Source of the DNA: Nostocoides sp. F2B08
GTDB lineage: Bacteria; Actinomycetota; Actinomycetes; Actinomycetales; Dermatophilaceae
Assembly: GCF_009184895.1 (NCBI RefSeq)
Contig: NZ_WESE01000005.1
Span: 1-64,000 of the forward strand
Direction: 5' to 3'
Length of the DNA stretch: 64,000 nucleotides
Part shown: in pieces, positions 16,456 to 24,811 of the stretch
How positions within the stretch are numbered: position 1 is the first letter of the stretch
Layout: every line of letters starts with the position of its first letter
Position numbers and translations under genes: made by a program
The notes under the pieces: generated by a model
Told to the model about the DNA's origin: nothing
Database searches by the model: none
The model's input: only the letters and a program-made list of their open reading frames with translations

Positions 16456-19400
16456 GTGACCGAGACAGCCACCGATCCGCGCCGCGACCTCGTCGCGGCC
16501 GCCGTCGACCGGTGGTCCCGCCAGCTCGTCGACCTCGGCGGGCGGAACACCCTGCTCTGGTACCGCGACCTGCGCGCCGGCACCCTGGACCTGACCACCG
16601 CCCACCCCGGCGGTCTGTCGGTCCTCATGGCCGGGGGCACTCCTCGACTGCGCGACCTCTTCCGCGAGGACACCGCCTTCGCCGATGCCCGCCACCGGGC
16701 CCGCACGATCGCGGCCAAGTCCCGGGAGCTGCTCGAGGAGCGCGGCATCGCCACCCTGCACCTGGCGATCGGGCTGGCCACCTGGACCCTTCCGCGCACG
16801 TCCCGGACCCCGATGGCGCCGGTGCTCCTGCGCTCGGCCACCCTGCGCCCGACGACCGCCGCCCACGATGACTTCGTCCTCGCGGTCTCAGCCGAGGTCG
16901 AGCTCAACCCGGTCCTCGTGCACTACCTCGTCGAACAGCGGGGACTCCGGCTGGATCCCGACCAGATCGAGGCGCTGACCGACACCCCGACCGGCTTCGA
17001 CCCCCAGCCCGCCTACCGTGCGCTCGCCGAGGTGTGCGGGTCGATCGAGGGGTTCACGGTCACCCCGCGCCAGGTGCTAGGGACCTTCTCGTATGCGAAG
17101 CTCCCGATGGTCGTGGACCTCGCCGCCCAGGTCGACCGGCTCGCGAACCACGACGTCGTGGCCGCCCTGGCCGGTGACGCCGACGCCCTGTCGTCCGTGC
17201 GGTCGAGCCCGCCACAGCCCGACCTCGTCGTCGACCCCCGTCGTGAGCACCTCGTCCTGGACGCCGACGCGACCCAGATCGCTGCCATCGAGGCTGCCCG
17301 GGTGGGCTCGAACCTCGTGATCCAGGGGCCGCCCGGCACCGGCAAGTCGCAGACCATCGCCAACCTCGTCGCGGCCCTCATGGCCGACGGGCGCCGGGTG
17401 CTCTTCGTCGCCGAGAAGCGGGCGGCGATCGATGCCGTTCACCAGCGACTCACGCAGGTGGGGCTCGCCGATCTCGTCCTCGACCTCTACGACGGGGTCG
17501 GCAGCCGACGTGCGGTCGCCCGGGAGCTCGCCGGCGCGCTGGACCGCTTCGGGCAGCCGCAGCGGATGAGCGAGGCGTCGTGGCGGGACCCGCAGCGCAC
17601 CGCACTTCTGCTCGCCACCCAACGCGAGCTGACCGAGCACCGCGACGCCCTCCACGAGCAACGAACCCCGTACGGCGTCTCCGCGTTCGAGGCCCAGGAG
17701 GCCGTCAGCCGCCTCGAGGCGGTCAGTCCCCCGCCGCGAAGCAAGATCCGGCTGCGGGGCGAGACGCTGCACGGGATCGACCGGGCCCGGATGGAGGAGG
17801 ACGGCGCAGCCCTGGCCCGCGCGGCGGACCTCGGGGCCTGGTCTGCCGACGCCGAGCACGACCCGTGGTTCGGCGCTCGGATCCCGACGAGCGAGGACGC
17901 CGTGCGCGCCCTCGAGATCACCGAGCGGTACGCCAACGGTGGCCTCGAGCGCTTCGCCCGGCTGGTCGAGGACGTCTTCCGTTCGCTGCGCATACCCCCG
18001 GCCTCCTCGGTGACCGAGTGGGGCACGATCCTCGGCACGGCCAGCCGGGTCCAGGAGACCCTCGAGACGTTTCGAGCCGAGCTGTTCGACGTGCCGCTCG
18101 CGGACCTCATCGGCGCCACCGGTACCCGTGAGTACCGCCGATCGCACGGCGTCGAGCTCAGCTGGTGGGAACGCTGGCGGCTGCGCCGCCAGGCGGAGCG
18201 GTTTCTGCGTCCTGGCCCCCGCCCGCGCAGTCTGCACGACGAGCTCGTGGCCGCCGACGGCCAACGCCAGGCGTGGAACCGGCTCATGGGCAAGGGCGGC
18301 CGACCCGAGGTGCCGCACGAGCTCGCGAAGGCGGTCGACGCATACGCCCGCCTGTCGTCCGACCTCGAGTGGCTCGGCGCCCGACTCGCCGGGACCTCCG
18401 GCGGAGGGCGGTTCCTCACCGACCCCATCGTGCTCGTGGCGGAGCGCCTCGACGCTCTTGCGGCCGCCCCCGAGCGGCTGCGGGTGATCCCGAGCGTCCT
18501 CGGCATCCTCGACGAGGCCCGGGCGCATGGTTGGGGTCCGCTGGTCGAGGACCTCGCCGCCCGCCGAGTGCCCGCTGACCAGGTGCCGGCCGAGGTCGCC
18601 TTCGTCTGGTGGGCATCGGTCTGCGACGACATCGCGCTCGCCGACCCGCGCTACGGCGAGCCCGCGGGCGACCGGTTGCGTGCGGTTGTGAGCGACTTCG
18701 CCGAGGCCGACCGGCAGCACCTGCGCGACAACGCCGCCCGGGTCCGCGACGCCGTGGCGAGCCGCGCCCGCAGCGAGCTCCGGCATCGGCCCGCCGAGGA
18801 GGCCCTGCTGCGCGCGGAGGCTGGGCGCTCGCGCGGGCACAAGCCGCTGCGGGAGCTCATGTCGAGCGCCTCGGGACTGCTCACCGCGCTGAAGCCGTGC
18901 TGGATGATGAGCCCGCTCGTCGTCGCCGGGGCCCTACCGCCGGGCACGCACTTCGACGTCGTGATCTTCGACGAGGCGTCCCAGATCCCGCCGGCCCAGG
19001 CCGTCTCGGCCATCGCCAGGGCGCACCACGTCGTCGTCGCCGGCGACGACCGGCAGCTGCCGCCGACGACGTTCTTCACGAGCGCCGCCGACGACCTCGC
19101 CGACGAGGTCGCCATCGAGGGCAGCGAGGTCGACCTGACCACAGGCTTCGAGTCGGTGCTCGACGTGCTCGCCGCCATCGCGCCGGTGCGACGCCTGACC
19201 TGGCACTACCGTTCGCTCGACGAGCGCCTGATCGGCTTCGCCAACGACGAGGTCTACGACGGTGGGCTCGTCACCTTCCCGGGCACGGGCAGCGACTCAC
19301 CGCTGGTCGTCGAGCACGTCGAGGGCGTCGGCGTCCTCACCGAGGGCTCGGAGGGGGTCGAGTCCACGCACAACGAGGTGCAGCGGGTCGTCGCGCTCGT

Positions 19401-20451
19401 CCTCGAGCACGCGAGCACCCGACCCGAGGAGTCGCTCGGTGTCATCGCACTCGGAATCACCCATGCCGCCCGCCTCGAGGAGGCGATCCGGGCGGCTGTG
19501 GCCGCGGTCCCGGAGGTCGCGCCGTTCTTCGACGAGGCTCGGGAGGAGCGGTTCTTCGTCAAGAACCTCGAGCGCGTCCAGGGTGACGAGCGCGACGCCG
19601 TCATCCTCTCGATCGGCTATGGCAAGACCCCCCACGGTCGGGTCATCTATCGGTTCGGTCCGATCAACCAGGCCGGCGGCGAGCGTCGCCTCAACGTCGC
19701 CATCACCCGGTCGCGCCGCCGGATGACGGTGGTCACGTCACTGCGCTCGAGCGACCTCGACCCGGAGCGGCTGAACTCGCGAGGGGCTCGGATGCTGCGG
19801 GACTTCCTCGCGTATGCGGAGCGCGCCGGCGACGGCGAGCTGCCGCCGACCGTGGGGGAGCGGGGCGGCGATCTGCCTCTGGTCATGAGTGAGATGGCGC
19901 GGCGGCTGCGAGCGCACGGACTCGTCGTGCACGAGGGCTACGGACACGGGGAGGTGCCGGTCGACCTGGCCATCGAGGACCCGGCCCGCACCGGTGTGCT
20001 CGCCCTCGCGGTCGAGTCGGACGGGCCGCAGTATGCGTCGCTCGCCACCGTGCGCGACCGCGACCGGTTGCGGGCCGAGCACCTGGGCCGCCTCGGCTGG
20101 AGCCACCACCGGATCTGGACGGCCGACGTTTTCCGGGACCCGGCGCGTGACGTCTCGGCGATCGTGCGGCTCGCACACCGCCGAAGCCCGGCATCCGCCC
20201 CGACCGAGCGAGAGGGCGTCGCCCGCGGTGACGTCTCGAAGGTCGACGTCGAGGAGGCGATGTCGCCCGAGGCCGGTGTCCAGCCGGCGAACGGTCTGGC
20301 AGCGCTGTCCGATGCCGAGGACACGGGACCGGTCGGTCCGACGACGGTGCGGACCCGAGAGAACGGCGGCGAAGCGAGCGGCGGCATCACCGGTGCCGGC
20401 GACTCGGCGGTCACCGAGGACGAGGATGAGTCCGACTCCGAGTCTGCCTGA
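16456..20451 (+). CDS. DUF4011 / SF1 helicase / Vsr-like nuclease fusion protein
   Basis: A 1331-residue multidomain protein. The N-terminal ~250 residues match DUF4011 (RWSRQLVDLGGRNTLLWYRD). The Upf1/DNA2-like SF1 helicase follows: Walker A GPPGTGKSQTIANLV near 295, Walker B VVIFDEASQIPPAQ near 838, VVVAGDDRQLPPTTFF, and the motif V/VI region VQGDERDAVILSIGYG...NVAITRSRRR. The end (about 1140-1250) has a Vsr/MTES_1575-type nuclease (VDLAIEDP, ALAVESDGPQYASLATVRDR). Similar architectures occur in stress and phage-defence settings; its task here is unknown. TAGCCT lies 6 nt before GTG 16456. Confidence 0.85.
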   Translation: MTETATDPRRDLVAAAVDRWSRQLVDLGGRNTLLWYRDLRAGTLDLTTAHPGGLSVLMAGGTPRLRDLFREDTAFADARHRARTIAAKSRELLEERGIATLHLAIGLATWTLPRTSRTPMAPVLLRSATLRPTTAAHDDFVLAVSAEVELNPVLVHYLVEQRGLRLDPDQIEALTDTPTGFDPQPAYRALAEVCGSIEGFTVTPRQVLGTFSYAKLPMVVDLAAQVDRLANHDVVAALAGDADALSSVRSSPPQPDLVVDPRREHLVLDADATQIAAIEAARVGSNLVIQGPPGTGKSQTIANLVAALMADGRRVLFVAEKRAAIDAVHQRLTQVGLADLVLDLYDGVGSRRAVARELAGALDRFGQPQRMSEASWRDPQRTALLLATQRELTEHRDALHEQRTPYGVSAFEAQEAVSRLEAVSPPPRSKIRLRGETLHGIDRARMEEDGAALARAADLGAWSADAEHDPWFGARIPTSEDAVRALEITERYANGGLERFARLVEDVFRSLRIPPASSVTEWGTILGTASRVQETLETFRAELFDVPLADLIGATGTREYRRSHGVELSWWERWRLRRQAERFLRPGPRPRSLHDELVAADGQRQAWNRLMGKGGRPEVPHELAKAVDAYARLSSDLEWLGARLAGTSGGGRFLTDPIVLVAERLDALAAAPERLRVIPSVLGILDEARAHGWGPLVEDLAARRVPADQVPAEVAFVWWASVCDDIALADPRYGEPAGDRLRAVVSDFAEADRQHLRDNAARVRDAVASRARSELRHRPAEEALLRAEAGRSRGHKPLRELMSSASGLLTALKPCWMMSPLVVAGALPPGTHFDVVIFDEASQIPPAQAVSAIARAHHVVVAGDDRQLPPTTFFTSAADDLADEVAIEGSEVDLTTGFESVLDVLAAIAPVRRLTWHYRSLDERLIGFANDEVYDGGLVTFPGTGSDSPLVVEHVEGVGVLTEGSEGVESTHNEVQRVVALVLEHASTRPEESLGVIALGITHAARLEEAIRAAVAAVPEVAPFFDEAREERFFVKNLERVQGDERDAVILSIGYGKTPHGRVIYRFGPINQAGGERRLNVAITRSRRRMTVVTSLRSSDLDPERLNSRGARMLRDFLAYAERAGDGELPPTVGERGGDLPLVMSEMARRLRAHGLVVHEGYGHGEVPVDLAIEDPARTGVLALAVESDGPQYASLATVRDRDRLRAEHLGRLGWSHHRIWTADVFRDPARDVSAIVRLAHRRSPASAPTEREGVARGDVSKVDVEEAMSPEAGVQPANGLAALSDAEDTGPVGPTTVRTRENGGEASGGITGAGDSAVTEDEDESDSESA

Positions 20452-20800
20452 CATCGGCCTCGCGGACGTCGGCCGAACCTTCGTCATGCGGCCGGGTTCG
20501 CAGCGAGTGCTCGTCCTCGACCGCGCCGCGCCGGCGCCGACGGTGGTGGGCGACGACGGCGTGGTCGAGGTGGACTCCGAAGGCGCTGGTTCGCCGGCCG
20601 GTCCTCGGCGCCTCCGCCTGCAGGCGGTCGGGTCGGGACGCGTGACGATCAGGTCCGGTGACGCCGAGTGGCACGTCGAGGTCCGGCGTGCGACGGGCCC
20701 GCCGGAGCAGACCCGTGACGACACGGACCAGGGGTGGGGAGACGGCGACGCCGGCAGGTCGCAGCGGTGGTGGGAGGAGCAGCGCCCGCCACACTGGTGA
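20426..20800 (+). CDS. Small hypothetical protein overlapping the helicase gene
   Basis: A 124-residue protein whose ATG lies inside the last 26 nt of the helicase gene. Residues 5-85 read as a beta-rich domain (ADVGRTFVMRPGSQRVLVLD, RRLRLQAVGSGRVTIRSGDA, WHVEVRRATG), faintly like the immunoglobulin-like I42/chagasin inhibitor fold. The tail is acidic and Trp-rich (GWGDGDAGRSQRWWEEQRPP). No signal peptide. Overlap suggests co-translation with the helicase and possibly a partner role. The family is not identified. Confidence 0.55.
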   Translation: MSPTPSLPDIGLADVGRTFVMRPGSQRVLVLDRAAPAPTVVGDDGVVEVDSEGAGSPAGPRRLRLQAVGSGRVTIRSGDAEWHVEVRRATGPPEQTRDDTDQGWGDGDAGRSQRWWEEQRPPHW

Positions 20801-20974
20801 CGCTCTGCCGGGTGGAGGGCGCCGTTGCTCCCTCCGGAGACCTTTGCCCCGTCGATCGCCGATCCCTCCGTCACTCGTGGGAAGTTGCAGTCGCGCGACG
20901 GAGTTCCTGTCGCGCCTAGGAGCCTTCGTCGCGTCGGGGACTGAGGCGCTGGCGGCACGGGCGAGAGGTATGGA

Positions 20975-21029
20975 CGACGCGACCCCGGGATCTGACCTCG
21001 ATGGCGAGGTTGGTCCCGGGGTCGCGTCG
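20975..21029 (-). terminator. Hairpin terminator downstream of mscL
   Basis: A perfect 16-bp stem (20,975-20,990 with 21,014-21,029) encloses a 23-nt loop that itself can pair (CCTCGATGGCGAGG). It lies 17 nt past the mscL stop and also downstream of the plus-strand gene ending at 20,800, so it can serve both directions. No U-tract. Confidence 0.75.
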
Positions 21030-21045
21030 GGGATGCGACGCCGCG

Positions 21046-21405
21046 TCAGCCGCGGGCGCGCAGCGAGTCGCGGATCTCGCGGAGCAGCTCGACCGACTCC
21101 TCGGTCGTCGGCTCCTCGGCGGCGACGAATCGCTCGCGGGCAGCCTGGTAGGGCTTGACGACCAGGAAGTAGACGATCGCTGCGAGCAGGACGAAGGAGA
21201 CCAGGGCGGTGAGGAACGGACCGACCGTTGTGAAACCGCCCGGCGCCCACTCGTCGAAGTTCGGAGCCCCGCCGGCCTTGGCGATGGCCTCCATGATGAT
21301 GGCCGTGAACGCCGTGACGAGCGCCGCGAACGAGGTGGCGATGATGAACGCGACGGCGAGCTCGACGAGGTTGCCGCGCATGAGGAAGTCCTTGAACCCC
21401 TTCAT
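21046..21405 (-). CDS. mscL: Large-conductance mechanosensitive channel
   Basis: A 119-residue MscL that forms a pentameric pore opened by membrane tension on osmotic downshock. The start MKGFKDFLMRGNLVELAVAFIIATSF is the conserved amphipathic helix plus TM1; TM2 is LTALVSFVLLAAIVYFLVV and the cytoplasmic helix (EESVELLREIRDSL) ends the protein. AAGGAGAT stands 7 nt before the ATG, so unlike many neighbours this message has a leader. Confidence 0.95.
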   Translation of the reverse strand: MKGFKDFLMRGNLVELAVAFIIATSFAALVTAFTAIIMEAIAKAGGAPNFDEWAPGGFTTVGPFLTALVSFVLLAAIVYFLVVKPYQAARERFVAAEEPTTEESVELLREIRDSLRARG

Positions 21406-21588
21406 AGGGATCTCCTTCTGTAGAGAGTGTTTGGCAGTGGGGGGCGTGATCCCACGATGCGCCGTGTGCCCCCGGGGTGAACAGCTCCGAGGCTAGCGAA
21501 CGCCGCGATGTGCTGCGAGCCGGGTCAGGCTGTCGCAGGGTGTGGCTCCTGCTCAGCCCGCGCCGCGAAGCTCGGCGAGAGGGCGGAG

Positions 21589-21846
21589 TCAGCTGGGCAC
21601 GATGGCCTGCAGATCGACCGTGAGCGCCAGCCCATAGCCGCAGAGCACGAGCACGGCCGCACCAGCTCTTCGCGCGACGAAGCGTCGGTGAGCGGCCCGA
21701 CGGCTCGACCCGAGCAGGGCCGGGTAGGCCTCGGCGAGGCGGCGGCCGGGGCGCCGAGGGGCTCGGCTGACCGGTCGGGCATGCCGACCGGTGTGCGCCC
21801 GACCACGCGATCGGGCCGCCGGCCCACGCCCACCGGGACGGCTCAC
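21589..21846 (-). CDS. Small Arg-rich protein with one membrane segment
   Basis: An 85-residue frame whose GTG overlaps the stop of mtnP (GTGA), as in coupled genes. The first ~50 residues are Arg/Pro-rich (SRPGGRGPAARSRGRAHTGR). Residues about 58-80 form a hydrophobic helix (AGAAVLVLCGYGLALTVDL). No family recognised. The exact stop-start overlap and the terminal membrane helix argue for a real gene; low-complexity composition keeps confidence modest. Confidence 0.5.
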   Translation of the reverse strand: MSRPGGRGPAARSRGRAHTGRHARPVSRAPRRPGRRLAEAYPALLGSSRRAAHRRFVARRAGAAVLVLCGYGLALTVDLQAIVPS

Positions 21847-22664
21847 GGCAGCGCGATCGGCAGTCGGATGCCGTCCAGGGCATGGCGGCAGGGACACTCC
21901 GGCTCGGCGTCCGGGGCGGGAAGCCGTGCGATGGCGTCGGCGATGACTCCCTTGAGCTTGTCGACATTGGAGCCGAAGGCCTCGAGGACGCTGTGGTGTG
22001 TCACGGCCGCGCCGCCGTCGACCCCCACGTCGTGGTCGGTGACCAGGGCCACCGTCGTGAAGCACATCGCGAGCTCGCGTGCGAGCGCGGCCTCAGGCAT
22101 CGCGGTCATGCCGACGATCGACCAGCCTGCCTGCTGGTGCATGAGCGACTCGGCCCGCGTCGAGAACCGTGGGCCGTTGACCACCACGAGAGTGCCGCCG
22201 TCGACCGCTCGCACCTCGCGCGCACCGGCGACATCGAGGACGGCCCGTCGGCCGAGCGGACAGAACGGGTCGGCGAACTCGATGTGGACGACCGGACCCT
22301 CGACGTCGTAGAACGTGTGCTCCCGGCCCCAGGTGCGGTCGACGACCTGGTCGGGCACGAGGATGTCGCCGGGGCCGACCTCGACGAGGAGGGATCCGAC
22401 CGCGCAGGGCGAAAGGATCTGGCGGACCCCGACGCTGCGCAGCGCCCAGAGGTTGGCTCGGTAGTTCACCTTGTGCGGTGGGAAGCGGTGACCCTGACCG
22501 TGCCGGGCCATGAAGGCGACACGTCGGTCCCCGACCTGCCCGACGACGACGTCGTCGCTCGGGTCGCCGAATGGTGTGCTGACGCGCACGCGCTCGGCCG
22601 AGTCGAAGAACTCGTAGAAGCCTGAGCCGCCGATGACGCCGTAGGGGGCTGGGTCCGTGGGCAC
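21843..22664 (-). CDS. mtnP: S-methyl-5'-thioadenosine phosphorylase
   Basis: A 273-residue purine nucleoside phosphorylase-family enzyme that splits methylthioadenosine, a polyamine/SAM by-product, into adenine and methylthioribose-1-phosphate. It has YGVIGGSGFYEF at the N terminus, MARHGQGHRFPPHKVNYRAN and NGPRFSTRAES for phosphate and base, VVGM-type WSIVGMTAMPEAALARE and the late LVTDHDVGVDG. GTG 22664 has TAGCCT 7 nt upstream (leaderless). Confidence 0.9.
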   Translation of the reverse strand: MPTDPAPYGVIGGSGFYEFFDSAERVRVSTPFGDPSDDVVVGQVGDRRVAFMARHGQGHRFPPHKVNYRANLWALRSVGVRQILSPCAVGSLLVEVGPGDILVPDQVVDRTWGREHTFYDVEGPVVHIEFADPFCPLGRRAVLDVAGAREVRAVDGGTLVVVNGPRFSTRAESLMHQQAGWSIVGMTAMPEAALARELAMCFTTVALVTDHDVGVDGGAAVTHHSVLEAFGSNVDKLKGVIADAIARLPAPDAEPECPCRHALDGIRLPIALP

Positions 22665-22706
22665 GACACCGAGGCTAGTGCGTGAGCGCGGGGCGAGGGG
22701 GTCTGC

Positions 22707-23063
22707 TCAGTCCTTGGTGGACGACGCGCCCGAGGGGACCTTGGGTGTGGACGAGGCACCCGAGGACGCAGCGCCCGTCGACGGGGACGTCGACGACGAG
22801 CCCGCGGATGACGAGTCGCCCGAGGACGAGCCGGAGCCCGAGCCACCTGAGCTGGTGCCGCCCGAGCCGGAACCGCTCTTGTCCGCCGACCGGGAGTCGG
22901 TCCGGTAGAACCCGCCGCCCTTGAAGACGACGCCGACCGCGTTGAAGAGCTTGCGTAACCGACCGCCGCACTCCGGGCACTCGGTCAGGGCGTCGTCACT
23001 GAAGGACTGCACGATGTCGAAGCGGTGCTCGCACTCGGTGCAGGCGTATGCATAGGTGGGCAC
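22707..23063 (-). CDS. FmdB-type zinc-ribbon protein with Ser/Gly-rich tail
   Basis: A 118-residue protein. The first 50 residues are the FmdB/CxxC zinc ribbon: PTYAYACTECEHRFDIVQSF with Cys8/Cys11, then TECPECGGRLRKLF with the second Cys pair, and VVFKGGGFYRTD. The rest is a low-complexity Ser/Gly/Thr tail. Family members are small, conserved, often beside mscL or cycloligase genes in actinobacteria; their role is unknown. Confidence 0.85.
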   Translation of the reverse strand: MPTYAYACTECEHRFDIVQSFSDDALTECPECGGRLRKLFNAVGVVFKGGGFYRTDSRSADKSGSGSGGTSSGGSGSGSSSGDSSSAGSSSTSPSTGAASSGASSTPKVPSGASSTKD

Positions 23064-23150
23064 AGGACGGATACCTCGCTGGGACGCGCTCCATGGGAGG
23101 GGCGCAGGGACCGGATCGGGCTCGATCGTACTCCCCGCACGCGGGATCCC

Positions 23151-24698
23151 TCATTCGTGGGGGTCGCGCCGGGGTCGCCGCTGCCAGCGCCGGGCCGCCC
23201 ACCCCGCGAGGCGCCCCTCCTCGCTGACCATCCGCACGCGCCGCTCCGCAGCGTCGCGTGCCCGCGTCGTCGTGACGATGAGCAGCTCGTCACCGCGCAT
23301 GATCGAGGTGGCCGGGGTGGGGACGAAGCCGGCCTTGGCGCGGATGATCAGGGTGACGTTCGACCCCGCGGGCAGCCTCAGCTCTCCCACCTCGACCCCC
23401 GCGATCCGGGAGCCCGGACCGACCGTGACGAGGAGCAGGTCGGCGTCCATCTCCTCGAGCGGCACGAGTTCGACCGCGAGACTGAGCGACTGATAGGACT
23501 CGGTCACCTTCAGCCTGCGCGCGACCCAGGGCAGCGTGGGCGCCTGGATCAGCGTGAGTGCGACGACGAGCACGAACACGAGGTCGAACATCCACTCGGT
23601 CGCCAGGCCGTAGGTGATGGGCACGGTGGCCACGACGATCGGCACGGCGCCGCGCAGTCCGGCCCAGGACAGGAACGCCTGCTCGCGCCAGGGCAGCCGG
23701 AAGGGCAGCACCGAGAGCACCACCGAGAGCGGCCGGGCGAGGAGCAGGAGGACTCCGCCGACGACCACCGCGGGGACGATCTGCTCCAGCAGGTTCGCCG
23801 GGCTGGCGAGCAGTCCCAGGAGCACGAAGAGCCCGATCTGGGCGAGCCAGCCGACCGCGGTGCCGAAGGCGCCCACGGACTGCTGGTGGGGCAGGCCCGC
23901 GTTGCCCATGACGAGTGCCGCGAGGTAGCACGCGATGAACCCGGAGACGCTCAGGGACGCGGCCGCCGCATACGCGAAGACGGCGACGGCGAACACGGCG
24001 ATGGCGAACAGACCCGAGGAGGTCGAGGCGATCCGGCGCAGCACCCGCACCCCGACCCACCCGACGGCCAGACCCAGGGCGACACCGCCGAGGAGCTGCA
24101 GCGCCGTGCCAAGGGCGAGCTCGACAACCGAGAGCGGGCCGTCCGGGCTCGCGGCGTTGGCGGCGAACGCGACGACGAGGATGACGACCGGTGCGTCGTT
24201 GAACCCGGACTCCGCCTCGAGCAGGCCGCTCAGCCGCTTGGGGAGCGAGACCGTCCGCAGCACCGAGAAGACGGCGGCGGAGTCGGTGGACGCGAGCACC
24301 GCTCCGATGATCAGGGCGATCTCCCAGCCCACCCCGAGGAGCAGGTGCGCCGCTGCGGCCACCACGAGAACCGAGACGACGATGCCGACGGTGGCCAGCG
24401 AGACGGCCGGCCCGACCGACCCTTTGATCGTCGACCATCTCGTCGTCAGACCACCTTCGATGAGGATCAGGGCGAGCGCCGCATACCCGAGAGCCTGGGT
24501 CAGCAGCTCGTCGTCGAAGCGGATCCCCAGACCGGACTCGCCGAGGAGCATCCCGAAGACGAGATAGATGATCAGCGAGGGCATCCCCGAGCGGACCGAC
24601 AGCCGGACCGCGGCGGCGGCCGCGATCAGGACGAGGCTGCCGATCAGCAGGGCGGGATTGAGGTCTGCGACGGTGAAGCCGCTCTCGGCCATCACCAT
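23151..24698 (-). CDS. Potassium/proton antiporter (CPA1 NhaP2-like) with RCK_C domain
   Basis: A 515-residue membrane antiporter. About 12-13 hydrophobic segments fill residues 1-395. IIGAVLASTDSAAVFSVLR and ESGFNDAPVVILV are the CPA1 exchange motifs, with the Asp residues that carry ions. The C-terminal ~85 residues form a TrkA_C/RCK_C regulatory domain (LDADLLLVTVGPGSRIAGVEV, GDELLIVTTTRARD). It exports K+ or other cations to control pH and turgor. ATG 24698 follows GGGGGGTG; ATG 24692 is possible. Confidence 0.88.
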   Translation of the reverse strand: MVMAESGFTVADLNPALLIGSLVLIAAAAAVRLSVRSGMPSLIIYLVFGMLLGESGLGIRFDDELLTQALGYAALALILIEGGLTTRWSTIKGSVGPAVSLATVGIVVSVLVVAAAAHLLLGVGWEIALIIGAVLASTDSAAVFSVLRTVSLPKRLSGLLEAESGFNDAPVVILVVAFAANAASPDGPLSVVELALGTALQLLGGVALGLAVGWVGVRVLRRIASTSSGLFAIAVFAVAVFAYAAAASLSVSGFIACYLAALVMGNAGLPHQQSVGAFGTAVGWLAQIGLFVLLGLLASPANLLEQIVPAVVVGGVLLLLARPLSVVLSVLPFRLPWREQAFLSWAGLRGAVPIVVATVPITYGLATEWMFDLVFVLVVALTLIQAPTLPWVARRLKVTESYQSLSLAVELVPLEEMDADLLLVTVGPGSRIAGVEVGELRLPAGSNVTLIIRAKAGFVPTPATSIMRGDELLIVTTTRARDAAERRVRMVSEEGRLAGWAARRWQRRPRRDPHE

Positions 24699-24811
24699 CC
24701 GCGCACCCCCCGTCGCACACCGCGGCACCGCGCGGCCGGGCGCTGCGCAATGATCGCTGTCACGGCCCTGTCGTCTCCCGTCCGGTGCCTCGTGTGACTT
24801 AGTCTCGCAGG

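Noticed and set aside
16456-20451. Annotated anti-phage system (named type)
   Set aside because: The domain order resembles defence helicase-nucleases, but I cannot assign a named system from sequence alone and it lies outside the island.
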